Source: Clostridium saudiense
GTDB taxonomy: Bacteria; Bacillota; Clostridia; Clostridiales; Clostridiaceae
NCBI RefSeq assembly: GCF_000577815.1
Contig: NZ_CBYM010000033.1
Span: 1-39,899, forward strand
Direction of reading: 5' to 3'
Length of the DNA: 39,899 nt
Shown piece after piece: positions 8,169 to 16,673 of this stretch. The position numbers and the translations under genes were made by a program. Every line of letters starts with the position of its first letter. Within the stretch, counting starts at the first letter, position 1. The notes beneath the pieces were generated by a model. The model was not told the DNA's origin. It did not search any database and saw nothing but the letters and a program-made list of their open reading frames with translations.

Positions 8169-11100
8169 TTGTATGATGAAGAAGAGGAAACGGATTGGGC
8201 ATTTGCAAGGTGGCTTCCACATTCATGGAATGAAGATAAGAGTATTAGATTTATATGTACAAACATAAAGGATGTAAAGGAAATATCGCTTAGTATAGAA
8301 AAATTAATAATCCAAAGAAAGACGAGTAATTCTCATGGAAAAGAGAAGATAATACCTCATTATATTATATTTTCTATGAGTAAAGGTTTAGAAATAAGAG
8401 CTGAATTTATTAAATCAATATTAGAGGAAAATGAAAATTTAGGATTTAGTATAGTTAGTTTATATGATGAAATAAGAAGTTTACCTAAGGAATGTTCTAC
8501 AGTTATAGAGGTTACGGATACAGTAGCTCAAATATATGATAAAGATGACATTACGGGAAAATATATAGAATTTAACATGGAGATTGATAGGGATTCGGAT
8601 TATGAGAAGTTAGCAAAGGAATTATCTAATATTAATCTTAATGAAGAAAAAAACAAAAATACATTGCCAGAAATGATAACATTCTTAGAGATGTTTAAGG
8701 TGGGGAAAATAGAACATCTCAATATATTAGAAAGATGGCAGGAAAATGATCCTACTAAAACAATTGAAACTGAAGTTGGAGTGGACACTATGGGAGAAGT
8801 GTTTAAATTAGATTTACATGAAAAGTTTCATGGACCACATGGGTTAATTGCTGGAATGACTGGGTCTGGTAAAAGTGAATTTATAATGACATTTATACTT
8901 TCTTTAGCAATTAACTATCATCCAGATGAGGTTGCATTTATTTTAATTGATTATAAAGGTGGAGGGATGGCAAATGCTTTTACAAACTTGCCACATATTT
9001 CTGGAACAATAACAAATTTGGATGGAGCAGCAGTTAAGCGTTCATTAATATCTATAGAAAGTGAATTAAAAAGGAGGCAATCTATATTTTATAAAGCAAG
9101 TAAGCAAACTCAAATAAGTAATATTGATATATATAAGTATCAAAAATTATATAGAGAAGGTAAGGTTAATGAACCGTTATCACATTTATTTATTATATCT
9201 GATGAATTTGCAGAGCTTAAAGTTCAACAGCCTGAATTTATGGAGCAACTTATAAGTGCAGCCAGAATAGGTAGAAGTTTAGGAGTTCATTTAATTCTTG
9301 CAACACAAAAACCAGCAGGTGTTGTTGATGATCAAATTTGGAGTAATTCTAGATTTAGAGTTTGTTTAAAGGTTCAAGAAAAAGCGGATAGTATGGATGT
9401 AATAAAAAGGCCAGATGCTGCTGAGATAGCTGAAACAGGTAGATTCTACTTGCAAGTAGGTTTTAATGAATTATTTGAAATGGGACAATCAGCGTGGTCA
9501 GGAGCTCCATATTATCCAACTAATAAATTTGAAGCTGATAAAAATGAAAATATAACTGTTATAGATAATATAGGAAGAGTATTAAGAAGTACAAAGATAG
9601 ATAAAAAAGCAAAATCTATCAAAAATCCTCCAAAGCAAATAGACGAAATAGTAAAATATATTATCAAAATTGCAGATGAAGAAAATATAAAAGCAAGACC
9701 AATATGGCTTGAACCAATAAAATCGGTAATTTATTTAGATGACATAAAAAATAAATACAACATTAAAGATATTAAGTATAAGTTTAATCCTGTAGTTGGA
9801 GAGTATGATGATCCTGTAACACAATCTCAATATGCAATGACAATACCTATTTGTAAAGATGGTAATGTAATTATTTATGGAGCTTCAGGTAGTGGTAAAA
9901 CTACATTTATTACAACTATTATTTATTCGTTACTTGAGGGACATAGCCCTGAAGAGATTAATATTTATATTTTAGATTTTGGATCTGAAATATTAAGAGT
10001 ATTTGAAAAAGCACCTCATGTTGGAGAAGTTTTATTATCTTACGAAAATGAAAAGATAAATAATTTATTCAAAATATTATATTCAGAAATAGAAAAAAGA
10101 AAGAAATTATTTGTTGAATTTGGTGGAGATTATAATTCATATATAAAAAATAGTGGCAGTACTATAGAAGCATTATTAATAATTATAAATAATATTACAG
10201 CATTTACTGAAGCCTATGAAGAGTTATCAGACAAGTTAGCTTATTTAATAAGAGAATGTACAAAGTATGGAATTTATTTTGTTACAACTGTACCAAATAT
10301 AAATGGAATAAGATATAAATTAGCTGAAAATTTTAAATACGTATATTCACTACAACTTAATGATAATAGTGAATATGTATCGATACTTGGGCAAACTGAT
10401 GGCGTTATTCCAGCAAAATATAAGGGAAGAGGTATATTTAAAGTTGATAATGTATATGAATTCCAAATAGCACTTCCTTTTAAAGATTTAGATAATACAT
10501 TTGAATTAATAAGAAGATATTGCAATAAATATAGCAAGGAATGGAATGGTAAAGTAGCAAAGAAGATTCCTGTATTACCTAAAAAAGTTGATTTAATATT
10601 CTTTAAAGATGAAATAGCAAGAAATCAAGTAAATGAAGTAAATCAATTTAATAAGGTTCCAATTGGAATAGAAAAGAGTACATTAAAAACTTTATATTAT
10701 GATTTTGATAAAGAATTTATAACGGTAGTTTTATCACAAGATCAAAGTAAAAATAGCTTTGGTCAAGGTTTAGCAGAAGTTATGTCAAATTGCATAGATT
10801 GTAGATATAAAGAAGGAGAAGAAGCTATAAATGAAATAATGCCAAGTAACAGTAATGTAATAATAGCAAACAGCAATGATAAGGTAACATTAGAGATAAA
10901 TGATGTAGAGATAAATGATGTAGATGATAGTATAAAGATTGGATATAAACCTATAGAAAAAGATTCAATAATTGTAAATAAAGCAGAAGAAATTATAAAG
11001 AAGCAATATGAATCTATAGAGAAAGATGAAGTAATAGTGATAGATGCAATTAATTCTTTTATTGATGATGATAATAAGAAATATAGATATATTAATGATT

Positions 11101-11690
11101 CTTCTCAATTTGAAGATATAGCAGTTGAATTATTTAACACATTAGTAGAGAGACATAAAGCTATTAAAAATTCAAAGGAATGTAGAAATAATAAACTAAA
11201 AGAGGATGTAAGTAATAAAATAAAAGAGAATGTAAGTAAGAGGGTAAAAGAATATGAAAGTAATAAGGTGAAAAGAGAGAGTCTTAATAGACAAGAGGAA
11301 GTCAGCATTAAAGCTTTAAAGTATAAAAATATAAAATGTATAATCAATTCATTTAGTGAATTTTATAAATATCTATCAGCAGATGGAAAAGATAAAGTTA
11401 ATGTATTTATGTTAAATGGTAAGGTGGAATATAATATAAACTTTATCATAATTGAAGATATTAATAATTTAAATTCATTTGTATATGAAGAGTGGTTTAG
11501 TAAGCATGTTTCATTAAATAATGGAATTTGGATAGGAAATGGTATTTCAGAACAATATCATTTAAAACTCAATAAGATTTCTAAAGAAATGTATTCAGAT
11601 ATTGGAGATGACTTTGGTTATGTAATAAATGATAGCAAGGCTAAGTTAACTAAGCTACTTACAAGTATTAATAATATACAGGGGGAATAG
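8169..11690 (+). CDS. essC: EssC C-terminal part (tandem FtsK/SpoIIIE ATPase domains), downstream of the in-frame stop
   Basis: This is the motor half of EssC; the gene really runs 6714-11690, 1658 sense codons apart from the TAA at 7983. The only start available after the stop is TTG 8169, with no ribosome binding site, so independent translation is doubtful. The first ATPase domain has Walker A GMTGSGKSE (8853) and Walker B FILIDYKGGG. The second has GASGSGKTT (9879) and IYILDFGSE. A third, degenerate domain follows (ITVVLSQDQSKNSFGQG) without a Walker A Lys. It includes a Lys/Asn/Glu-rich segment with short repeats (NKIKENVSKRVKEY). In full-length EssC the C-terminal domains bind WXG100 substrates and dictate specificity. 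The next gene, esaB, starts 2 bases after the stop. Confidence 0.88.
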   Translation: MYDEEEETDWAFARWLPHSWNEDKSIRFICTNIKDVKEISLSIEKLIIQRKTSNSHGKEKIIPHYIIFSMSKGLEIRAEFIKSILEENENLGFSIVSLYDEIRSLPKECSTVIEVTDTVAQIYDKDDITGKYIEFNMEIDRDSDYEKLAKELSNINLNEEKNKNTLPEMITFLEMFKVGKIEHLNILERWQENDPTKTIETEVGVDTMGEVFKLDLHEKFHGPHGLIAGMTGSGKSEFIMTFILSLAINYHPDEVAFILIDYKGGGMANAFTNLPHISGTITNLDGAAVKRSLISIESELKRRQSIFYKASKQTQISNIDIYKYQKLYREGKVNEPLSHLFIISDEFAELKVQQPEFMEQLISAARIGRSLGVHLILATQKPAGVVDDQIWSNSRFRVCLKVQEKADSMDVIKRPDAAEIAETGRFYLQVGFNELFEMGQSAWSGAPYYPTNKFEADKNENITVIDNIGRVLRSTKIDKKAKSIKNPPKQIDEIVKYIIKIADEENIKARPIWLEPIKSVIYLDDIKNKYNIKDIKYKFNPVVGEYDDPVTQSQYAMTIPICKDGNVIIYGASGSGKTTFITTIIYSLLEGHSPEEINIYILDFGSEILRVFEKAPHVGEVLLSYENEKINNLFKILYSEIEKRKKLFVEFGGDYNSYIKNSGSTIEALLIIINNITAFTEAYEELSDKLAYLIRECTKYGIYFVTTVPNINGIRYKLAENFKYVYSLQLNDNSEYVSILGQTDGVIPAKYKGRGIFKVDNVYEFQIALPFKDLDNTFELIRRYCNKYSKEWNGKVAKKIPVLPKKVDLIFFKDEIARNQVNEVNQFNKVPIGIEKSTLKTLYYDFDKEFITVVLSQDQSKNSFGQGLAEVMSNCIDCRYKEGEEAINEIMPSNSNVIIANSNDKVTLEINDVEINDVDDSIKIGYKPIEKDSIIVNKAEEIIKKQYESIEKDEVIVIDAINSFIDDDNKKYRYINDSSQFEDIAVELFNTLVERHKAIKNSKECRNNKLKEDVSNKIKENVSKRVKEYESNKVKRESLNRQEEVSIKALKYKNIKCIINSFSEFYKYLSADGKDKVNVFMLNGKVEYNINFIIIEDINNLNSFVYEEWFSKHVSLNNGIWIGNGISEQYHLKLNKISKEMYSDIGDDFGYVINDSKAKLTKLLTSINNIQGE

Positions 11691-11692
11691 TT

Positions 11693-11944
11693 ATGGATAA
11701 AGTTCTAATAGATATATTTTTACCTGCTATTAATAGAAGTTTTGAAGTTTATATACCATTGGATTCAAAGTTTTATGAGATAACACCCTTAGTTTCTAAA
11801 ATGCTAAGTGAATTATCTAACGGATTATTTATTTCAGGTGATGATTCAATTTTATATGAAAGAAAAACCGGAAATATATTAAATATAAATATGTCAGCTA
11901 GGCAGTTAAATATTAAGAATGGGGACAATTTAATGTTGTTATAA
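11693..11944 (+). CDS. esaB: EsaB/YukD-like ubiquitin-fold protein of the T7SS
   Basis: This 83-residue protein matches the size and pattern of EsaB/YukD, small cytoplasmic beta-grasp proteins encoded in Firmicute type VII clusters and needed for or regulating secretion. It begins with a beta strand (VLIDIFLPAINRSFEVYIPL), a helix (ITPLVSKMLSELS) and ends in NIKNGDNLMLL, as in the ubiquitin-like fold. No membrane segment or C-terminal Gly-Gly is present. The ribosome binding site AGGGGGA lies over the end of essC, 2 bases away, so the two are co-transcribed and probably translationally coupled. Confidence 0.8.
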   Translation: MDKVLIDIFLPAINRSFEVYIPLDSKFYEITPLVSKMLSELSNGLFISGDDSILYERKTGNILNINMSARQLNIKNGDNLMLL

Positions 11945-12037
11945 GATACAGTTAATAATGATATCTAATATCATTAATTAATAGGTTTAATGATATTAAT
12001 ATATATAAATCTTATAGATATGAAGGGGTGGCTATAT

Positions 12038-12340
12038 ATGGCAAAAATTATGGTTGATCCAACTAAATTAGAATTAGTTGCAAGTAAGATAGAAGAGCAA
12101 GCATCTGATTATTCAAAGTTATATCAACAACTATTTACAGAGGTGGAAGCAATGGGGAAAGCATGGCAAGGGGCAGATAATATTGCTTATACAACTCAAA
12201 TTGAAGGATTTAGAGAGGATTTAAATAAAATCAAGCAGGTATTAGATGAATATTCTTCTTTTTTAAGACAAAGTGCAAAAGTATATAAGAGTACCCAAGA
12301 TGAAGTAATAAGTAAAGCAAAAACTTTAACAAATAAATAA
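12038..12340 (+). CDS. WXG100 family protein (EsxA-like), canonical WXG
   Basis: This 100-residue protein is a helical hairpin of the WXG100/ESAT-6 family, the small secreted substrates of type VII systems. I chose ATG 12038 behind GAAGGGGTGG; a longer frame from 11990 has no site. The turn carries W43-Q44-G45. Helix 1 covers about residues 8-38 and helix 2 about 50-95, ending in a Lys-rich tail. The typical YxxxD/E tail motif is not exact here (VYKSTQDE). It follows esaB by 93 bases and precedes a second WXG100-like gene by 15 bases, so the two may form a heterodimer. Confidence 0.88.
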   Translation: MAKIMVDPTKLELVASKIEEQASDYSKLYQQLFTEVEAMGKAWQGADNIAYTTQIEGFREDLNKIKQVLDEYSSFLRQSAKVYKSTQDEVISKAKTLTNK

Positions 12341-12355
12341 AGAGAGGTTATTAAA

Positions 12356-12658
12356 ATGGCTATAGAAGGAATTAGTATTAGCTTAGAACAAGTTTTGGAA
12401 ACAGCAAGAAATATAAAATCATTAAATACTCAAATAGTAACAAGGTTAAATGAAATAAAGAGGGAAATGAATTCATTAGAGTCTAGTTGGCAGAGTGAGA
12501 GTTCAACTACAATAAGGGCAAATTTTAATAAATTAGAAGCTAAGTTTGAAAATTATAAGAATATAATAGATTCTTATGGAACATTTTTAGAAAATACTGT
12601 TGAAGCTTACTCAACAACTGAATCAAGTATTAATAATAATGCAAGTGCATTTGAGTAA
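12356..12658 (+). CDS. WXG100-like protein with WQS in place of WXG
   Basis: This second 100-residue helical-hairpin protein keeps the Trp of the turn (W45) but reads WQS. A C-terminal YxxxE signal is present (AYSTTE), matching the YxxxD/E secretion motif. The start ATG has AGAGAGG upstream. In heterodimeric WXG100 pairs usually only one partner carries the C-terminal YxxxD/E, as seen here with the preceding gene. Size, position and spacing support a co-secreted pair that activates or is carried by EssC. Confidence 0.83.
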   Translation: MAIEGISISLEQVLETARNIKSLNTQIVTRLNEIKREMNSLESSWQSESSTTIRANFNKLEAKFENYKNIIDSYGTFLENTVEAYSTTESSINNNASAFE

Positions 12659-12682
12659 TAATTAGAAATGAGGGGATGTTTG

Positions 12683-12934
12683 GTGGATAAATATTTGCCT
12701 ATTGGCTCAGTAGTTTTATTGAAAAATGGAAGAAAGAAAATAATTATTTATGGTAGAAAGCAAATGCATGTTGAAACTGGTGAAGAATGGGACTATTTAG
12801 CTTGTTTATATCCAGAAGGGAACATAAATGAAGAGTTTATGTATTTATTTAATCATGATCAAATAGATAAAGTTTATTACTTAGGATATGAAGATGAAGA
12901 AGAAAAAAGATTTGTTGAAGAAAATTTAAGTTAA
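12683..12934 (+). CDS. DUF4176 family protein of the T7SS cluster
   Basis: This roughly 83-residue protein has the DUF4176 pattern: KYLPIGSVVLLKNGRKKIII at the start, YLACLYPEGN in the middle, FNHDQIDKVYYLGYEDEEE near the end. The family is common in Firmicute type VII loci, often near WXG100 and LXG genes, but its function is not established. I prefer GTG 12683, a few bases after AGGGGATG; ATG 12668 would add five residues and lacks a ribosome binding site. It is a soluble, mainly beta protein with an acidic tail and no membrane segment. Confidence 0.8.
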   Translation: MDKYLPIGSVVLLKNGRKKIIIYGRKQMHVETGEEWDYLACLYPEGNINEEFMYLFNHDQIDKVYYLGYEDEEEKRFVEENLS

Positions 12935-13406
12935 TTCAATTTGAAAAATTTTAATTTAAATTAAGAGATTTAAGTTAAGTAATAAAAGTAAATAATCTAA
13001 AAAATAAATTAGGCTAAAAATTTAAATTAAAAGATTAAAAAGACTAATCTATAAGCTTAAAAGTAGTTAAAATAGTAGCTAAGTTAAAAGTTTAAAAGAA
13101 GCAATTAAAGCAATAAATAAAGCAGATAGTAAAAATGAGCAACTAAAGTAAGTAATTAAATAAGAAGTAATAAATAAAGTAATAAGCAATAAGTAATAAG
13201 GCGAGTAGTGTTAATAAGGGGCAATTATATAAAAAATAAATGTGGAAATTTCTACACTAAAAGTTTAATAAGGTAATTTGGGTGTAAGCATTGTTAAATT
13301 AGTATCTAATACAATATTTATATGAATACTTAGAGGGAAGGTTTTATATAAGTAAGTTCAAATGTTTTAATTAGCTACTAATGTTTAATTGGGGTGATTG
13401 TTTATA
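12935..13406. other. Stop-rich, cytosine-poor spacer in the T7SS cluster
   Basis: About 330 bases after DUF4176 are nearly free of C on the plus strand and packed with short variants of agtaataa and aattaaa. Every frame is closed by frequent stops. The last 140 bases look more like ordinary intergenic DNA and lead to the next ribosome binding site, GGGGTGA at 13391. A short near-palindrome occurs around 13241-13256. I see no gene or terminator with confidence. Confidence 0.5.
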
Positions 13407-13685
13407 ATGTTTGATAATATAAGAAATATAAACAATGGAAGAAAAGTTTCAGAATTGGGAAATGAAATTAAAGGGATAGGAATTAAATGTGAAAGAGTAA
13501 CGGATATTATACCTAGCAAGTACAGAAGTATAGAAACTTCAGCCATAATAAGAGAAATATATAGTATAAGAGAAGAACTTAATAGTATAGGAAATGAACT
13601 TGAAAGTTTAGGCGAAATTATTGTTAGTGTTTCAAAAGAACTAGAAAATAATTCGTTTGATAAAAATGGTGGATGTAGTTGGTAG
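13407..13685 (+). CDS. Small helical protein, likely partner or chaperone of the next-door T7SS effector
   Basis: This 92-residue protein is predicted to be almost entirely helical (IREIYSIREELNSIGNELES) and ends in a short polar tail with NGGCSW. ATG 13407 is preferred because GGGGTGA lies 9 bases upstream. It has WXG100-like length but no WXG. Small helical proteins encoded directly before LXG-type effectors (Lap proteins in streptococci) bind the effector's N-terminal domain and help target it. The 8-base gap to the next gene supports such a role here; this is inference from position, size and helicity, not sequence homology that I can name. Confidence 0.6.
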   Translation: MFDNIRNINNGRKVSELGNEIKGIGIKCERVTDIIPSKYRSIETSAIIREIYSIREELNSIGNELESLGEIIVSVSKELENNSFDKNGGCSW

Positions 13686-13693
13686 GAAATGAT

Positions 13694-14944
13694 ATGGATA
13701 TATTAATAGATACAAATAGTATTAGGGCTAAAGCAAATGAATTAGAAAGGCTCATGAAAGAGCTAGATAGAAAAAATGATAGTTTAGATAAAATAAAAAA
13801 ACAACTTGATTATGAGGTAAAGTGTAAAAGTAATATATCAAACTCCATAAGTAACATTAAAATGAGAATATCAATGGTTGAAGATAGAATAGGTAAAATT
13901 AATTACTTATTGTTATTTGTTGCAACCAGTTACGAAAATGCAGAAAGATCACTGACAAAGTTAAGTAAGGAATTTGAGGAAAATTTAAAATCATTAGGAT
14001 TTTTGTTTGTATCAGTTTATGGTAAAAGTGAAAACAGTATAGATAAAAATAAAAAAAATAAAAAAGATGAAAAATGGTATACAAGTAAATGGTTTAAGAT
14101 AGCTGTAGGTGGAGCTGTTGTTGTTGGAGCAGCTATTGCAGTAGTAGTCACTGGAGGTTCAGCAATGGCGATTGGAGCTGCTGTAGGAGCGGGGGCTATG
14201 GGAACTGCAAAGGGAATAATTAGTGGTATTAAAATTGAAAAAGATGGAAAAGACTTTATGGATGGATTTGCAGATGGCTTCATGAAAGGAGCAATTTCAG
14301 GAGCAATAACAGGTGCCTTTATTGGAAAAGGAGTAGGAACAACCTTAGCCAAAAGAGCAGCTCAAAAAGCAGCTTCAAATACTGCGGCAGAAATGGCCGC
14401 AGAAGTAGGAACAGAAACAACAGTAAAAACCGCTGCCGGTAGTATTTCAAAAATTAAGCCTGCATTTAAGAAAAAGATAATTGATTCAGGTAAAAATGTT
14501 TTAAAAGATTCAATTAAATCTGGAGCGGAGGAAGCGCTTAAAAGTGATGATAGTGGTTTAGAAGTTGCAGATGATTTTCTTAAAGGAGCAGGAAAAGGAG
14601 CCAAGAATTCAACATCAAAATTAGTTAAGGATGTATTAAAGGGGAAGGCTGGCAATAATGAAGCCACAGATATTTTAATAGACGGTGGAGCAGCTGTAGT
14701 TGAAGAAGGGATTGATTCTATTATAAAGGGTGAAAAGCTAACAGCAGGTGAAGCGTTGGAGGCTTTTGAAAATGGTATTAATGATTCTGCAAAGGGAAAA
14801 TTAAAAAAAAGTATTTTTGGTGAATCTATAGATAAGAAGGGGGAGATAATTGTAGATTTATCGTTTAATGAGGAAAATACTAAGATTATTGATGGCATAT
14901 CAGAAAGGATAAATAAAATGAACAATAAGGATTCAAATAGTTGA
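13694..14944 (+). CDS. Candidate T7SS effector with N-terminal helical hairpin and glycine-zipper membrane region
   Basis: This 416-residue protein is encoded last in the T7SS cluster. ATG 13694 follows TAGGAA at a good distance; a TTG at 13679 is less likely. Residues 1-110 are two long helices like an LXG/WXG100 hairpin, with Y80-ENA-E84 matching the YxxxD/E secretion signal. A Lys-rich linker precedes a hydrophobic Gly/Ala segment (about 135-178: VGGAVVVGAAIAVVVTGG, IGAAVGAGAMG) and a second GxxxG stretch (about 190-218: KGAISGAITGAFIGKGVG). The remaining 200 residues are Ala/Lys-rich and helical. Glycine zippers of this type occur in membrane-active T7SS toxins such as TelE. No signal peptide and no obvious immunity gene directly after it. 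A membrane-permeabilising toxin is the best guess. Confidence 0.6.
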   Translation: MDILIDTNSIRAKANELERLMKELDRKNDSLDKIKKQLDYEVKCKSNISNSISNIKMRISMVEDRIGKINYLLLFVATSYENAERSLTKLSKEFEENLKSLGFLFVSVYGKSENSIDKNKKNKKDEKWYTSKWFKIAVGGAVVVGAAIAVVVTGGSAMAIGAAVGAGAMGTAKGIISGIKIEKDGKDFMDGFADGFMKGAISGAITGAFIGKGVGTTLAKRAAQKAASNTAAEMAAEVGTETTVKTAAGSISKIKPAFKKKIIDSGKNVLKDSIKSGAEEALKSDDSGLEVADDFLKGAGKGAKNSTSKLVKDVLKGKAGNNEATDILIDGGAAVVEEGIDSIIKGEKLTAGEALEAFENGINDSAKGKLKKSIFGESIDKKGEIIVDLSFNEENTKIIDGISERINKMNNKDSNS

Positions 14945-15000
14945 AATAGTGGTGGATCATGAGAATGAAGTGAATAAAGTTGTAAGGTTTACTTCATTAA

Positions 15001-15044
15001 ACATAAAAGGGACATGATATTTTGAGTCATGTCCTTTTTTATGT
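15001..15044. terminator. Bidirectional terminator between the effector gene and the YARHG gene
   Basis: The stem ggacatga (15010-15017) / tcatgtcc (15027-15034) has a 9-base loop and is flanked by acataaaa on the left and ttttttatgt on the right. It therefore ends in a T tract in both directions and can serve the T7SS cluster (plus) and the converging zinc-ribbon gene (minus). Confidence 0.8.
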
Positions 15045-15110
15045 TTAATTATATAAGTTTAGATGTACTATAAAGGATAGTAGATAGCCTTAGCGAGAAA
15101 GAGGATATAT

Positions 15111-16235
15111 TTATTTCCCTAAATCATGCATTAATACATTTTTAGTTCGACGTTCCCTTTCTTCTGCAAGAAGTTTTAAATTATTATCTTCAATATCGTT
15201 TAATGTTATATCATTAGAATGAGTATTATTATACCAGGATTTGTTTTCAAAGTAGTTATTTAGCTCAGTTGATGAAAAGCTATAACCATATCTAGCATAT
15301 ATTTCATTTATAGCAATAATAATTTCCCAGTTATTTTTTGATGAAATATCACTACTTGATAATAGTGAAGAAGAACTATTTGGAAAAACGTAATCAGAAG
15401 TTATATCTGCACATGAATCATGAGATAATTTTATAAATTCTACTGTTCTAATTAATTTACAATTATCTTCTTCAATTTCTGAATGAAGATCACCGGAATA
15501 ATTGGAGTTAGATGAATACCATTCTTTACTCTCAAAGAATTTAGCAAGATTAGAATTATCATCAAATACATAGCCATACCTTGCAAACATTTCATTACGA
15601 GCAATAAATAATTCTTCTACAGAAAGAGAATTTAAATTTGAATAAGTTAATTTTTTAGTCTTGCTTTGAGGTAATATAAAATCTCTGTCTGCATATTTTT
15701 TTATATAAGAATCTACTGTGCTAGAATCTTCAGAGTTAATAATAGTTTTATTTTCGTTACTAGTATCATCATTATTAACTGTATTATCAGTATTACCTTG
15801 ATTATTAGTTTCATCCGTATTTTCAATGATAATAGTTTCATCTATTTTTTCAGTGTTATCATTATCAATACTATTAATATCATCGTCATCAGTATCATTT
15901 CCATCGGTATTGTTTATAGTATCTACTGGATTAATAGTATCTATATTATCGGTATTAACTTTGGTTTTATTTTGATTATAAATTAATAATACAACTAAAA
16001 TAACACATAAAAGAGAAATTCCTATTGCTATTGAAGAAACTATAATTACAGGTTTCTTGTTATGTTCTTTTTCATCAAAGTTTGGTATTTCTATTCTTGC
16101 AGTATTTTCTATGTTTTCGTCATGAGAAAGGTTAGCTTTATCTTGATTATTACTTGTAGTTATAGGTAAACCACATTTTGGACAATACCTCTGATTATCC
16201 AATAATTTAAATCCACAATGAGAGCAAATTTTCAT
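15111..16235 (-). CDS. Zinc-ribbon, single-TM protein with two YARHG domains
   Basis: This 374-residue protein starts with a zinc ribbon (Cys4, Cys7, Cys18, Cys21; CSHCG and CPKCG), followed by a polar linker, one membrane helix at about residues 62-86, and an Asn/Asp/Thr-rich low-complexity spacer to about 170. Outside the membrane are two YARHG domains: IARNEMFARYGYVF ... FFESKEWY and AINEIYARYGYSF ... YFENKSWY. YARHG domains are extracellular modules common in Firmicutes, thought to bind cell-wall or other surface ligands. AGGAGGG precedes the start. It converges on the T7SS effector gene and is separately transcribed. Its role is unknown; a surface-sensing or wall-binding protein fits the layout. 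Confidence 0.82.
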   Translation of the reverse strand: MKICSHCGFKLLDNQRYCPKCGLPITTSNNQDKANLSHDENIENTARIEIPNFDEKEHNKKPVIIVSSIAIGISLLCVILVVLLIYNQNKTKVNTDNIDTINPVDTINNTDGNDTDDDDINSIDNDNTEKIDETIIIENTDETNNQGNTDNTVNNDDTSNENKTIINSEDSSTVDSYIKKYADRDFILPQSKTKKLTYSNLNSLSVEELFIARNEMFARYGYVFDDNSNLAKFFESKEWYSSNSNYSGDLHSEIEEDNCKLIRTVEFIKLSHDSCADITSDYVFPNSSSSLLSSSDISSKNNWEIIIAINEIYARYGYSFSSTELNNYFENKSWYNNTHSNDITLNDIEDNNLKLLAEERERRTKNVLMHDLGK

Positions 16236-16369
16236 TAGTACTTCCCTCCTTAAAATATAATATTGCCTATATTAAAATATTTGTGAAATTGAAAAAATAT
16301 AACATTAAATTTTAAAAGGATTAGTTTGTATTATGAGAGAAAAAAGTATATAATAATTAAGTTAAGTGA
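16236..16369. other. Intergenic DNA upstream of the YARHG gene
   Basis: This holds the upstream region of the minus-strand YARHG gene (ribosome binding site at 16243-16249). It is AT-rich and I see no confident promoter hexamers. The structured repeats upstream of prfC begin at 16370. Confidence 0.4.
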
Positions 16370-16604
16370 GACTCCAAATTTCAATTTGGTTAGTCGAACT
16401 TACTCAGCGACTGAAAGGAGTCGAGTTTCCTTTAAAGTGAATACTCCAAATTTCAATTGATACTCTAAATCTTAGATTTAGTAAGTAGAAGTTACCTATC
16501 TGGTAATTTGGTTAGTCGAACTTGACGGAAATCCAAAATTTCAATTTAGTCAGTTAAAGTTACATACCGTGTATTCAACGACTAAGGGAATTTAAGATTC
16601 TTTT
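16370..16604 (+). repeat. Diverged repeat units with RNA-like inverted repeats upstream of prfC
   Basis: Unit A (16370-16430) and unit B (about 16529-16604) are diverged copies; fragments actccaaatttcaatt and ggttagtcgaactt also occur at 16443 and 16510. Unit A can fold as a closing stem gact/agtc (16370-16373 with 16419-16422), a hairpin ccaaatt/aatttgg (16374-16380 with 16383-16389) and a second hairpin agtcg/cgact (16392-16396 with 16408-16412). Unit B keeps a weaker version. It may be a mobile repeat or part of the prfC leader. Confidence 0.5.
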
Positions 16605-16673
16605 TATTAAAAAAGTTAAGATAAAGAAATTTTATTTAAATTTATATATAAATAATTTTAGGAGGACATAAAA

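Noticed and set aside
13241..13256. Near-palindrome tgtggaaatttctaca as a terminator or operator
   Set aside because: It is short, AT-rich, without a T tract and not repeated elsewhere in the window.
14017..14925. Long minus-strand open frames opposite the effector gene
   Set aside because: They mirror the Ala/Gly-rich codons of the plus-strand gene, have no ribosome binding sites and resemble no protein family.
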